Source of the DNA: Trachelipus rathkii
Lineage: Eukaryota > Arthropoda > Malacostraca > Isopoda > Trachelipodidae
Reading direction: 5' to 3'
Assembly: GCA_015478945.1 (NCBI GenBank)
Contig: JABUQX010088063.1
Coordinates: forward strand, 7,501-37,500
Length of the DNA stretch: 30,000 nt
The translations under genes were made by a program, and so were the position numbers. This document shows positions 1 to 9,184 of this stretch, piece after piece; positions within the stretch are counted from its first letter, which is position 1; each line of letters starts with the position of its first letter. The notes beneath the pieces were generated by a model that did not search any database, had not been told where the DNA came from, and worked only from the letters and a program-made list of their open reading frames with translations.

Positions 1-19
1 AGAAGTCCGCTGTTCCTCT

Positions 20-233
20 TCCTGACCGGCTTTTTACGCTGCAAATGGTAGTACCATCTCCGTCTATGGTGAGCGTTTGTGCACCTTAGACCTTTCTCTT
101 CGCCGTCAATTCCCCTGGGTATTCGTGGTTGCTGACGTGACCCAACCCATTTTGGGAGCTGATTTCCTGTCTCATTTCGACCTTATGGTCGATCTAAGAA
201 ATAGGAGATTGGTTGACGCGTTCTACCGTCTCT
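20..233 (+). pseudogene. gypsy aspartic protease, C-terminal part
   Basis: One frame reads through A-A-N-G-S, then VVADVTQPILGADFLSHFDL and a basic R-N-R-R-L run, and ends at TAA (231-233). The I-L-G-A-D-F-L segment is the conserved C-terminal flap-side motif of retropepsins of the CsRn1/Mag type. The catalytic D-S/T-G lies upstream of the window. The RT that follows is in another frame, so a frameshift or a natural frame change lies near 213-233. It would have cleaved the Gag-Pol polyprotein. Confidence 0.7.
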
Positions 234-797
234 AACTCTCAGTACCGAGTTCTTTTGCTCATCAGCGCGATCTCTGCTGCCCCTTCTTCTGCCGACCTTC
301 CCCTTCTTCACCATCCTGCAGAAAAGGATTTTTCCGGCCTGTTGAAAAACCCTGTTCTCTTCCTTCTGTCAATCATTCTATCGCGCCACCATATAGCAGA
401 CTCAAACGGCTCTCCCCACCCTCGTGCTCGGCGTCTGCCTCCTGATAAGTTTAAGGCAGCCAAAGCGGAGTTCGAGCACATGCTCGAACTTAGTATCGTC
501 CACCCTTCCAAGAGTTCATGGTCCTCCCCCCTCCACATGGTCCCTAAAGATGCTTCTGATTGGAGGCCTGTGGAAGATTTTAGGGCTCTGAATGCTTGTA
601 CGATACCAGACAGCTACCCGGTCCCGCACATCCAGTCCTTCACCTCTAATCTGGCTGGTAAAACTATTTTTAGCAAACTGGATCTTGTAAGGGCCTACCA
701 CCATATCCCTGCGCTGACGAAGAATTACTCGAAGACAAGCCCATCATCACCCTTTTGGCCTCTTTGTAAAACACCCGCAGCCTTCGGCCCAGAATGA
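213..797 (+). pseudogene. gypsy reverse transcriptase, fingers and palm
   Basis: Open for about 194 codons, but only the second half is convincing. It reads R-R-L-P-P-D-K-F, then EFEHMLELSIVHPSKSSWSS, H-M-V-P-K, D-W-R-P-V-E-D-F-R-A-L-N and Y-P-V-P-H-I, the usual gypsy RT motif order. Motif A is F-S-K-L-D-L-V-R-A-Y-H-H-I, with its catalytic Asp codon at 681-683. After P-F-W-P-L the frame is lost, so motif B (F-G-L-x-N-A) is not intact. The first 60 or so residues (213-400) do not resemble RT and are probably the decayed protease-RT linker. The minus-strand open frames over the same DNA are shadows. Confidence 0.8.
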
Positions 798-1340
798 GCG
801 CAACTTTCAGAGTTCACTGATAACGTCCTAAGAGTCTCCCCTTCGCCTTTTCTTACCCGATGAACCTTCTCATAGCTTCCTCTCTCCTGGCCGAGCATGA
901 AGCAACACCTACGTCCGTCTTTGCCAGGTGATGAATGTGCAATTTGTCTCAGCCCGACAAAGTGTGTTTTCTCGGTGCCTCCTCTCTTACCTTTCTAGGA
1001 CATACTCTGCTGATGGTATCTGTCCTCTTGCAGAGCGTTGGCAAGGCTATTTCGCACTCCCAAGGCCTGCAATCAAAAGCAGCTCGTCAATACGCTCGCA
1101 TGCTTAACTGTCTACCATCATTTTCTCCAAATCGGGCCCTGTATTCTTCGACCCCTCAACCTCCTCATCCGCCCCAAGCATCCGAGAGCAGCTCTACAAA
1201 AAGAGTACTGTCTGACAAGTACTGCTGCTTTGAAGCTTTCAAGAAAAAGGCACTCGCTTTTTGCCACACTTTAGTCCACCCAGGACTCAGCTCCGACCAG
1301 AATTCAGGTAGATGCCTCCGATTTCTCATCTTACGCTAAG
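798..1340 (+). pseudogene. gypsy RT thumb and start of RNase H, frameshifted
   Basis: Around 853-880 the sequence corresponds to the Y-x-D-D active-site region, but the reading gives Y-P-M-N followed by L-L-I-A-S and L-A-E-H-E, so the catalytic pair is gone. Next come K-V-C-F-L-G-A-S-S-L-T-F-L-G-H-T (thumb; 960-1005), then P-E-R-V/I-like sequence, a Q-L-V-N-T-L-A region and I-L-R-P-L-N-L-L in a second frame (1038-1274), and near 1250-1330 A-T-L-V-H-P with a D-A-S-like start of RNase H. At least three frame changes are needed. The sequence stops matching near 1340, where base composition changes. Confidence 0.7.
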
Positions 1341-1935
1341 CACGCGGATTTTCGTCATCTTATTTTTGAATAAATTATTAGATAAGCCAGTATAAATAAA
1401 TCTTTAATAAAGAACTTTTTATTCTGTTTTATGCGGTGAGTGCAGTGAGCCAAAAATATTAATACATTATGCCAAGAAAATAAAATAATTACGTAGCTCA
1501 TACAAAAGTGTCATAAAAGTACGATATCTAGCAACATCATTTTATATTATAAATTTTACCATCTATTTTAGTAGTCTATATGGTAGCAGGCTGGGTTAGA
1601 CATAAACCCAAGCCTAATTTCTTCTTTATGGGCTTTTCTTAGTAGAAAAATACGCTCAAATTTCCTTATGTAAATACTGTCCAAATGCAAGTAGCCGATG
1701 AGTCCTACTTGTTTATGTTATAATAAACCGCTATTTATTATTTATTACTTATCATTATTTATATAGATCATTATCTGTATAGCATATTATTTTTTTTTTT
1801 TATTACCCAGGACGTCTGGGGTTTCTGTTACAGCCTACATTTCCTGCTCAAAAAAATATATGCTCAAAATTGCTACCTTGTTTCACAACCTTAAGCAAGA
1901 AGTTTCTGTCAAACAACAAAACATACCACATAATA
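1341..1935. other. AT-rich intergenic stretch
   Basis: No coding pattern or structured repeat recognised. It holds a poly(T) run near 1790-1801 and dispersed A/T-rich words. It begins exactly where the gypsy relic ends, so position 1340 is either a truncation point or a later insertion junction. Confidence 0.5.
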
Positions 1936-1988
<53 letters not shown>

Positions 1989-2201
1989 TATTATATATAT
2001 ATATATATATAAATTATATATATATTATATATACTAAATATATATAGTGTTGGTAGTGTATTAAATATATATTATATATATATAATTACTATATATATAA
2101 TATATTATATATATACGTATAATATAAAATAAATATATATTATAAATATATATATAATATAATATATAACTAATGTATATATATATATATATAACTATAT
2201 A
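1936..2201. repeat. (TA)n array 1, imperfect
   Basis: Runs of alternating T and A interrupted by TAAT or ATTA phase switches and occasional G or C. Because TA is self-complementary and the interruptions flip the phase, the array can fold into many alternative hairpins. Confidence 0.95.
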
Positions 2202-2403
2202 GGCCAAACTAAGTGAAGTACCCGGCATATATCTCGAAAAACTAAATTAGTGTACGAAGAAAAACTGATAACGATTATATGGAATCAGCGTATGAAAGTT
2301 TGTATGAAAATATCATGATTTTTAGATTTTTTTTTGTATCCAAAACTACATAGAAAGAAAGAAAAAATAATAAACAATATGGAATCAGGTATAATTTTTT
2401 TTC

Positions 2404-2488
2404 AAGGGCTCGAGCCGGACGTGGGACAGAGGGACGTTTTTCCATACCCGTAGGGAGGCGGAGGAACCCCGCGACACCAAATACCAAA
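2404..2488 (+). repeat. shard of the GC-rich foldback repeat (left-arm type)
   Basis: A GC-rich island in AT-rich DNA. It runs from GGGCTCGAGCCGGACG through CCATACCCGTAGGGAGG to GCGACACCAAATACCAAA, and closely matches the outer 85 or so bases of the left arm of the hairpin at 13121-13332 (same order, a few substitutions). The rest of the arm is absent; AT-rich DNA follows directly. It carries no coding signal of its own, although minus-strand open frames cross it. Confidence 0.8.
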
Positions 2489-2917
2489 TGTTTAAATGTA
2501 ATAAAAGAAAGTGCTCTAATGTACAGTGCAGTTGCCAAAAATTCATTTTTATCTGGCTCGGCATTTGTGTTGAAGTTAGTTCTTCAAATGATACATTTTT
2601 TTTAAATGACGTAACAAGCAAATCAAAAAAAGATTTTTCTGCTTGTCAAGTAAGACTTAACAAACTGGTATTAATTATTTTTAGAGAGTTGTGAGTTTCG
2701 AAAATGGAAATAAAGATAAAAATTGGAGAGGAAAATAAGGCTGTCTAAATGGATGAATCAGTATTTGGAAAGCGAATTATTCCACTCGTATCTCGAAAGA
2801 TATATGCATGGAAGAAAAATGCAATAAAGAAAATAAGTTTATAAATTTCCTTGAAGAGATAGGAAATCAAAATGAACGAAGAAACTAAGATTGCAAAAGT
2901 AAGATGTAAGTAAAAAG

Positions 2918-2919
<2 letters not shown>
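2489..2919. other. AT-rich stretch, no gene recognised
   Basis: An open frame of 68 codons (2488-2694) exists, but its composition follows the AT-rich background and it shows no known domain. I see no start context, repeats or RNA signature that would support a gene. Confidence 0.4.
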
Positions 2920-2957
<38 letters not shown>

Positions 2958-3022
2958 TATATTATATATATATATATATAATATAGTTATATATTATATA
3001 TAATATATAAATATATATATAT

Positions 3023-3078
<56 letters not shown>

Positions 3079-3145
3079 TATATAAATATATACTCTATAT
3101 ATATATAAATATATATATATACTTATGATATATATTATATAATTA
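2920..3145. repeat. (TA)n array 2, imperfect
   Basis: Long alternating TA with phase switches, including one uninterrupted stretch around 3029-3070. It lies between the two GC-rich shards at 2404-2488 and 3180-3253. Confidence 0.95.
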
Positions 3146-3179
3146 ATTATTACTAAAGGAATACTATAGTGTAAACCGC

Positions 3180-3253
3180 ATAGTCTCTCGGCCTGCCGGT
3201 GGACGACGGGGGAACTTCGTTCCCCCTCTGTCCCCTGTCGGCTCCAGCCCCCT
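3180..3253 (-). repeat. shard of the GC-rich foldback repeat (right-arm type)
   Basis: Contains GTCTCTCGGCCTGCCGG and then TTCCCCCTCTGTCCCC with GTCGGCTCCAGCCCCCTA. These match the inner (GTCTCTCGGCCTTCCGG) and outer (GTCGGCTCGAGCCCCCTA) parts of the right arm at 13373-13587, joined with the middle deleted. Together with the shard at 2404 it keeps the left-then-right order of the complete copy, so the two may be remains of one element about 850 bp apart, now filled with (TA)n. Confidence 0.7.
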
Positions 3254-3370
3254 AAATTTTTTTTTTATATTTTTTCCCAACTTAAAATTGTTCCCTGATT
3301 CCAAAAATGTAATTATTTTTTCCTAACTGTATAAGTTATTTATAAAAAATCATGACTAATGTAAAGTCTC

Positions 3371-3500
3371 ATTATATATATATATAATTATATATATATA
3401 TAATTATATATATATTATATATATATAAAATATTATATACATATATATATATAATATATATATATAATACTTTATATATACTATATATAAATATATATAG
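3371..3500. repeat. (TA)n array 3, imperfect
   Basis: Alternating TA with repeated TAAT interruptions. Confidence 0.95.
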
Positions 3501-3532
3501 CATTTGGTTGTCATGTCACTCAAAATAATTAA

Positions 3533-4001
3533 GCTGTTTTCGTTTTAGCATTTGTGCTTACGAAACGTAAGAAATGCTAAAGTTTGAGTTCGTTTTTGTC
3601 AAATTTAGCACAAATTTAAGAAAATGCTCACCAAAACGTAAGATTTCCAAATTCTCGTTTTCCCTGCTTGCCAATTAGGAAATGCGTATGACAAAAATGT
3701 AAACAAACAAGATGCGGCGTAGTAGGTCGTTTGATTTGATGGATGTTACATGTGCATAAAAATTAAGCTTTAAATCTAATTTCTTCCGTATCGATAAACT
3801 CCATCACATAGTTGATCAATTATTGATAATACAAAATGTTCTATTATTTTTTATTTCTAGTTTATTCCAAAACCACGTGCTCCATGACAACAGCTGATCA
3901 AAATATTTGCAAACAAACGTTCGTTTATGTACAAAATTCGTGCTAAAATGATTAGCATCTATCGAGCGTAAGCACAAGTGACAAAAACGATAACGCACAG
4001 C
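3533..4001. mobile_element. MITE-like element with inverted ends of about 45 bp
   Basis: The left end reads GCTGTTTTCGTTTTAGCA then TTGTGCTTACG and later AAATGCTAA. The reverse complement of the right end reads GCTGTGCGTTATCGTTTTTG, then CACTTGTGCTTACG and later GATGCTAA. The ends therefore match as imperfect inverted repeats (3533-3578 with 3950-4001), with one small indel. The interior (about 370 bp) has no transposase-like frame; the 60-codon minus frame at 3816-3998 shows no domain. Flanks are AT-rich and I cannot fix a target-site duplication. This is probably a non-autonomous DNA transposon; the family is not recognised. Confidence 0.5.
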
Positions 4002-4353
4002 ATATATATTACCAGTCGGTCAGATAGATAGGAATATTGTCGGGCAATTTTCTGATATGCCCTTTTAGAAATTGAAATTAAATTCATTACTATTATGACG
4101 TTATCGAGCATAAAGTAATCCAGCAATATTTTAAAAACAAATATTAGCCATTTCCTTAAAAAAAAATTACCACGATAAATATTAAAAATATGTATGACTT
4201 AAGAAATAAATTTTGTTAAATGCAAAGCAATTTAAATATGTTTTTGTTTATTGACGGAAATTTTGACGGGAAAGGTACAATGCACACACACACAAAGTGG
4301 TCCGAAAATTATAACATTGGATTGAAATACTAATAATATCTCTACTATGGATA
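4002..4353. other. AT-rich stretch, no gene recognised
   Basis: Mostly A/T with a short CA run near 4283-4294. No frame or repeat supports a gene. Confidence 0.4.
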
Positions 4354-4475
4354 ACGGCATAAGCCGTCATCTTTGAGTCAAATGAGTTTTCTCCTACAAG
4401 AATATTCTAAAGGAAAGGAGAAAAACCACGTTCTTTGAGTCAATTTCAAAGAAGCCAAATGGCTTTTGGCTTGAA
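4354..4475. repeat. cluster of three hairpins with a direct repeat
   Basis: Three perfect or near-perfect stems occur in 120 bp. ACGGC (4354-4358) pairs with GCCGT (4363-4367). TTTTCTCC (4387-4394) pairs with GGAGAAAA (4417-4424) around an AGAATATTCT palindrome (4399-4408). AGCCAAA (4453-4459) pairs with TTTGGCT (4465-4471), with an outer TTTCAA/TTGAAA extension across a bulge. The word CTTTGAGTCA occurs at 4371-4380 and 4433-4442, on either side of the second hairpin. Function unknown; the style is like the larger hairpin array at 6189-6727. Confidence 0.55.
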
Positions 4476-5050
4476 AAATAATAATAATAATCTTGTAGCA
4501 GAAAAGATAATTATCAAAGATGTATCTTTCGTTCTCATTTCGAATTGTTTGTAAACAAAAAGGGACGTGTGAAGTTTCTTCCTAATATTATCATCATTTG
4601 TTTTATTTTTAAGCAGCAGATTTTATTTTTATTTAAAAAAATTAATGAATGTCTATTACATATTTATAACAAAATAGTTTTGCTTTCATACATTTTCGCC
4701 GAAAGATAGAAGGCCGCTTACGGCGATCACACCTTCTCGAGGCCTGCATAGTCCTGGCAAACATAAGTGGTAGTGGCAGTCACCTAACTTACACCCATCC
4801 TTAGTCGCCTTCTATACACGCAGACATACGATTACGGCAATTTTCTCCCCAACAAATAGGGAATATGGATAGTTATGCTGTAAGAGTCTGTCTAGAAGAG
4901 GGTGTGGATATATAAGTATTGTAATTATGATATGTGATAAAGGTTAGTGTCTCTAATAGTTCTGCTGCGAGGTGATGTGAATATTGAACGCAGACAGAAA
5001 GGCGAACCCATTAGGCCAATGGAATGTCATACATACCATAAGCAAAAGGG
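4476..5050. other. AT-rich DNA with a moderately GC-richer island
   Basis: About 4700-5035 is richer in G+C than its surroundings and contains CGCCTTCTATACACGCAGAC and a GGCCGCTTACGGCG palindromic word. No frame or RNA structure supports a gene. It may be a piece of a dispersed repeat. A short (TAA)n run lies at 4480-4491. Confidence 0.35.
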
Positions 5051-5081
5051 TATATACTATATATATAATATTATATATATA

Positions 5082-5123
<42 letters not shown>

Positions 5124-5125
5124 TA

Positions 5126-5189
<64 letters not shown>

Positions 5190-5197
5190 ATATTATA
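5051..5197. repeat. (TA)n array 4, imperfect
   Basis: Alternating TA with phase switches. Confidence 0.95.
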
Positions 5198-5394
5198 AAG
5201 AGCAAGTTCAAGTAACGAACGAAAAGATTAATGACTCTGAACAGGCAATAGTCACTACCTTTTATTATCTTCAGCAACCAATAAGAAAATGATAATACAG
5301 CATAAGAAAAACATGTGAAACATTACAAACGATAATAACCGTGTAGAATAAACACATTTTGAGCCATTGAGATGAGCGTTTAGAAAATTAAAAA

Positions 5395-5627
5395 AAAATT
5401 ATCTGTTATCGAAATCGAATCTATACAATTAAAATCTGAAAGAAAAATTTGTAAACTCGTAAGTAGGTATCGGTTAACGATGTTAGGGATAAATTTAACT
5501 CCTAACGTTAATTCATAAATGTAAACTCGTTAATAAGTCCTTTACTTCTTTTAGAAATTTAACGAAAGTTAAAAGTTAACGAAAAAAATTAACGAGTTAA
5601 TTAACGGATTAACCCTTTTGACCACCT
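5395..5627. repeat. degenerate TTAACG-type repeat
   Basis: The words GTTAACGA, TAACGTTAA, CTCGTTAA, TTTAACGAAAG, GTTAACGAAA, TTAACGAGTTAA and TTAACGGATTAACC recur in both orientations within about 170 bp (5470-5615). TTAACGAGTTAATTAACGG forms local palindromes. This looks like a degenerate short tandem repeat. No coding signal. Confidence 0.6.
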
Positions 5628-5635
5628 ATATATAA

Positions 5636-5689
<54 letters not shown>

Positions 5690-5858
5690 ATATAGTATAT
5701 AATATAGAATAATATAATAATATATATATATAATATATATATATATATTATATAATCATATATATATTATATATATATAGAATATATATATATATATAGA
5801 TAGATACTATATTATATTATATATATATATATAATATAATATATATATATATATATAT

Positions 5859-5890
<32 letters not shown>

Positions 5891-5891
5891 T
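5628..5891. repeat. (TA)n array 5, imperfect
   Basis: Alternating TA with phase switches and a few G-containing interruptions (TATAGAATA, TAGATAGATA). Confidence 0.95.
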
Positions 5892-6188
5892 GTAAGAGTT
5901 ACTAATAAGGCAGAATAATACCCCCACCAAAAAATAAAAAATAATAATAATTTATTGAACACTCATAAAAGTTCATTCTAATAATATAAATACTGGTTTG
6001 AGATTCGTTTACTTCGGAGAACGCGTGATTAAGCTCATCAGCAATTATCTAAATTACATTAGAACATTAAAAATAGAGAAACAGAACAAGCCACATAGGC
6101 CCATCGAGACTGTTCCAGTCAAGATAATAGAACCAATCATCAAACATGCTCATGTAAATCCACAAAGTATATATGGGACAATAAAAGC
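5892..6188. other. flank of the hairpin array, open frame without known domain
   Basis: A plus-strand frame is open from about 5998 to 6237 (79 codons) and reads K-I-I-E-P-I-I-K-H-A-H-V near its middle. It matches no family I know and runs into the hairpin array. A perfect GACTG...CAGTC hairpin lies at 6108-6120. I do not call a gene. Confidence 0.3.
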
Positions 6189-6727
6189 AAGAATCTGTAA
6201 ACAGCATTCTTGGTGCAACAAAAAGAAAAAAGACTAACTCTTTAACGACATTAGAACCATAATATAATAAATTATAATTATTAGATTATGCTAGAACTTA
6301 ACCTGTAAGCAGCGCTAGTTGGAGATTTGTAAAACAGTATCTCACGAATTGCAAAGGCTTACCCGTAAACGGTGATAGCAACCGACTAGTAAAATACTAA
6401 AGTAGCGTCAGTAGAAGGAACTGTAAACAGTATTCTTCAGTGAAATAAGTTAACCCGTAAACGACGTTAACAACTATCTTGTAAAACATCGATAGTAGAG
6501 ACCTGTAAAATAGTATCTCCCGATACAAGGCTTACCTAAAAACAGCGATAGCAACTGACCTGTAAAGCTGCGTCAATTCAAGGAACTGCGATAGTATCCT
6601 TCTATTCAAAGGAGCTAACCCATAAACGGCGTTAGCGACTGACCTGTAAAACAGTGTCAGATAGTAACCAAAGAATTTAAAACCGCTTCTTTCGAGCAAA
6701 TATTGAATTGCAAAACAATATCAATAT
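6189..6727. repeat. tandem array of about 17 hairpins with covarying arms
   Basis: Each unit is 20-28 nt: a variable left arm (4-7 nt), a conserved core close to CTGTAAAACAG that is itself a small stem-loop, and a right arm complementary to that unit's own left arm. Clear units, with left-arm starts: AAGAAT/ATTCTT (6189), GAGAT/ATCTC (6322), GTTAAC/GTTAAC (6449), ACTATC/GATAGT (6473), TGAC/GTCA (6556), AAGGA/TCCTT (6580), GCTAAC/GTTAGC (6614), CTGAC/GTCAG (6639), AAAGAA/TTCTTT (6670), ATATTGA/TCAATAT (6700). Weaker units start at 6234, 6295, 6357, 6384, 6414, 6498 and 6530. Units start 24-35 nt apart from 6295 onward. Arm types recur every third hairpin (about 83 nt) and more closely every sixth (about 170 nt). 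No coding frame spans it. Confidence 0.85.
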
Positions 6728-7389
6728 ATTAACTATAAACAGCTTCCTTTTTTATGCTTGGGGAGATTTGGTCTCCAAAGTTTCTCTGTCATACCAAAAA
6801 ACCATGCGTTTTTTATTAGGTTACAGCATGGTTATAGGCTGTGTAAACATAAAAGCAATAATAAAATGGAAAAGGAGCCTCCAACATTACACAGCTCAGC
6901 TTATAAGATGTAATATAACAGATTTAAAAGTAAACACACGAAATAAATACACAAGGGTAACTAAATTAATCAAGCATTTACAATTATATAAATGTTCAGA
7001 ATAAGATAAATGAGCCAAAAATAATAACATATTAATTATTTAAACAATAATAATATATTTTCCAAATGACGAAAACCTAAAACATATAAAAATGACTAAG
7101 ATGAAGATGAAAATATTTTCTTTAATAACAACAAATTAATACAACTTCTTGATAATTCCAGCGGAAGGATAAAAAGTACAATAATCATTAATATTAATTG
7201 GGTAAGCTAATAAAAGTATTAATGAAAAAAGAAGTCAAACATTAATATTAAAAGCATTTTAAAACAATTTGTCATAAGTTTTTTAAGTCTAATAGCAAAA
7301 TAAAAATAATGGTGGTGATGGAAGCAAAAAAAGCTTTTTAAGAAAATAAAATCCCACTTTAATATGATGTTAATATTATTCAGAGTTTA
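6728..7389. other. AT-rich stretch after the hairpin array
   Basis: Contains one more perfect hairpin, GGAGA (6762-6766) with TCTCC (6772-6776), possibly an outlying unit. The plus frame at 6708-7004 (98 codons, alternative start) has no recognisable domain and overlaps the array, so I do not call it a gene. The remainder is A-rich without visible features. Confidence 0.4.
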
Positions 7390-7655
7390 AATGTTGTAAT
7401 CGAGTCGCACTCAAGACTTTCCTGCAGCAAACCATTACAAAAGTTACCAACCCTATTACTGAATGAATACTTTCCTATATCAAAGATGGTATGCCTTCTT
7501 CTTAATTATCTTACTGTGCCCCTTGGTCTCCCGTCTGTGGCCAACTATGAAGAATTTGTTGGTCTACATATTATCAATAGATGTAAATATTTTGTAGATT
7601 TATACCATGTCCCCTCTGAAAAATTGCCTTTCTACAGAAAACATTTTTAACTTCT

Positions 7656-7892
7656 TCAGCCTCCCCTCACAGCTCTTCCCCTCAAACCCAGAAATATCCT
7701 AGTTGCTCTACGTTGCACTCTCTCTAGCATATCTATGTCTTTCCCTAAATTGGGAGTCCAAATTCGTGCACAATACTCTAACAGTTTCCTAACATAACTG
7801 TTATACAGTTTACTTATAACTTTCTTGCTGTTATAAACGATATTGAGATTTATTATACTAAGCATCTTATTAGCTTTATTTCTTTCTTCCAA
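7656..7892 (-). pseudogene. LINE ORF2 C-terminal domain
   Basis: Seventy-eight open codons: N-K-M-L-S-I-I-N-L-N, then K-V-I-S-K-L-Y-N-S-Y-V-R-K-L-L-E-Y-C-A-R-I-W-T-P-N and D-M-L-E-R-V-Q-R-R-A-T-R-I-F. The Y-V-R-x-L-L-E-Y-C and L-E-x-V-Q-R-R-A-T signatures are diagnostic of the RT thumb/C-terminal region of CR1/L2 and related LINEs. It continues in another frame towards 7430. Confidence 0.85.
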
Positions 7893-8109
7893 ACACTGAT
7901 TTGGTACTTCATCTAATTACTGGCTTATACACGCCTAAATCTTTTTTCTTGGTCCACAGACTCACCATTCATATCCGTATCGTACTTAAAACTTTTATTT
8001 GAGATACCTAGGTGAAGAACCTTACAATTCACAATAGAACTGAAATAATTTTGCCTATTTATCTGCCCACCCAAGAAGTTTATCAAGATCATTTTGAATC
8101 TTTATACAT

Positions 8110-8890
8110 CCATCACTATTACCGAGGTAGCCACTTTGGTATCATCTGCAAACTTAGAACTTTTGCATTTATGTCCCTGATCTAAATCATTTAGTATATA
8201 TGAGGAAACAATAGGGTCCCAACACTGAACCTGGGACACCACTCTTCACACTTTCCATGATGACTTATTGCATTTAGTTGTACACACTTTCTATTCCACA
8301 ACCACTTCTTAATCCAACCATATACACTCCATTCTCACAATGCAATAATTTCTTCATCAGCCTTATGTGGGAACCTTATCAAAAGCCTTGCTAAAGTCTA
8401 AATATATAATATCAACTGGATCTCCTCAGTCAATGCAGTCAGTAACGTATTCCATAAATTCTCAAAAGGTTTGTCTTTCTAAAGACATACTGGGAGTCAT
8501 ACAATATCTTAGTATCTTCCCAATATTTCTCTATATGACAGTTTCAGTAGTAACTTTTCTAAAACTTTTACACCAGAGATGTTAAGCTAACTGCCCTATA
8601 TAAATTCTCAAATCTTCCTTACTACCTTTCAATTAATACCAGGATTTGGCTGATTCCAGACGTATCTTCCCCACCAAATGTTATAGATTGCTTAAAAATC
8701 AAAACAGTGCTTTTGCAATGCTGGTACCATATATACAAACAAGACTTGTAGCTTTACTTGGGTCAATATGGTCCAGTAAAGATTTAATATCTTTTCCCTT
8801 AAATTCAAACTCTGTAAATCTATTTATTGCATGAATACCAGAACTATTGGTCTCCAAACTATTATCCAGTATTTCCTCAGTAAACATTGA
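8110..8890 (-). pseudogene. LINE reverse transcriptase core (CR1/L2 type)
   Basis: The minus frame at 8699-8887 gives V/M-F-T-E-E-I-L-D-N and later D-I-K-S-L-L-D-H-I-D-P-S-K-A, the entry to the RT domain (normally ...L-D-P-x-K-A-P-G-P-D-G-I; here the P-G-P-D part is lost). Motif A follows after stops, and F-A-D-D with its two Asp codons is preserved at 8141-8152. The RT would copy the element's RNA at a nicked genomic site. Plus-strand frames at 8367-8585 and 8646-8834 are antisense shadows of this domain. Confidence 0.8.
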
Positions 8891-9184
8891 CGCAAAACAA
8901 TCATTAAATTGTTTACCAACTGCTTATTTTAACTCCTAAATTTTCATCAATTTAATGGACCAATTGTCCTATAATTACTTTTAAATTTATAAATCTAAAA
9001 AAAATTATTCAGGTCCTTATTAGAGTTATACTATTCATTACTAAATCAATTTTTGCCTCCCTTTGCTTTCCTTATTAAATAGTTAAGTTCTGTTGATGAT
9101 TGTTTTCGGACTTGCTGAAGTAACAACACCAACAAGATTGGAAATGGAAACAACTTTGCATCAAGCAACATCTGGGCCAAATAA

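Larger units (their letters stand above)
1..1340 (+). mobile_element. Ty3/gypsy (CsRn1-like) pol relic, both ends missing
   Basis: The segment is enriched in C and contrasts with the AT-rich DNA that starts abruptly near 1340. Reading along the plus strand and allowing frame changes, it carries the end of an aspartic protease, the fingers and palm of a reverse transcriptase, the thumb, and the first residues of RNase H, which is the gypsy pol order. No LTR, gag or integrase is present: the left side leaves the window and the right side stops inside RNase H. The phrases ADVTQPILGADFL and SSWSSPLHMVPK resemble the CsRn1/Mag group of gypsy elements; that placement is from recall of the family. 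The copy is dead (several frameshifts and stops). Confidence 0.85.
7390..9110 (-). mobile_element. CR1/L2-type LINE, 5'-truncated ORF2 relic
   Basis: Read on the minus strand, this segment follows the order of a CR1/L2-type reverse transcriptase from the linker before RT (about 9110) through RT to the C-terminal tail (about 7400). Landmarks are the D-P-S-K-A region (8750-8790), the L-D-F-S-K-A-F-D-K-V-P-H motif A (about 8370-8405), a G-V-P-x-S-V-L-G-P-like motif (about 8215-8255), the F-A-D-D active site (8141-8152), and a C-terminal S-Y-V-R-K-L-L-E-Y-C domain (7656-7892). The tail corresponds to the R-x-R-G and D-I-R/G-K-Y-x-F-S-x-R-V stretch (7430-7560). Endonuclease and ORF1 are absent, as is usual for 5'-truncated LINE copies. 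No clear 3' simple-repeat tail was identified. Many stops and shifts make it a dead copy. Confidence 0.85.

Noticed and set aside
5998..6237. 79-codon frame before the hairpin array
   Set aside because: No domain, alternative start codon, AT-driven composition, and it ends inside the repeat array.
6189..6727. CRISPR array
   Set aside because: Spacing is too short, the repeated core is about 11 nt, the intervening sequence is self-complementary rather than unique, no cas genes are present and the setting is an animal genome.
6189..6727. tRNA gene cluster
   Set aside because: Units are too short, and no acceptor stem, T-loop (GTTCRANNC) or anticodon arm can be drawn.
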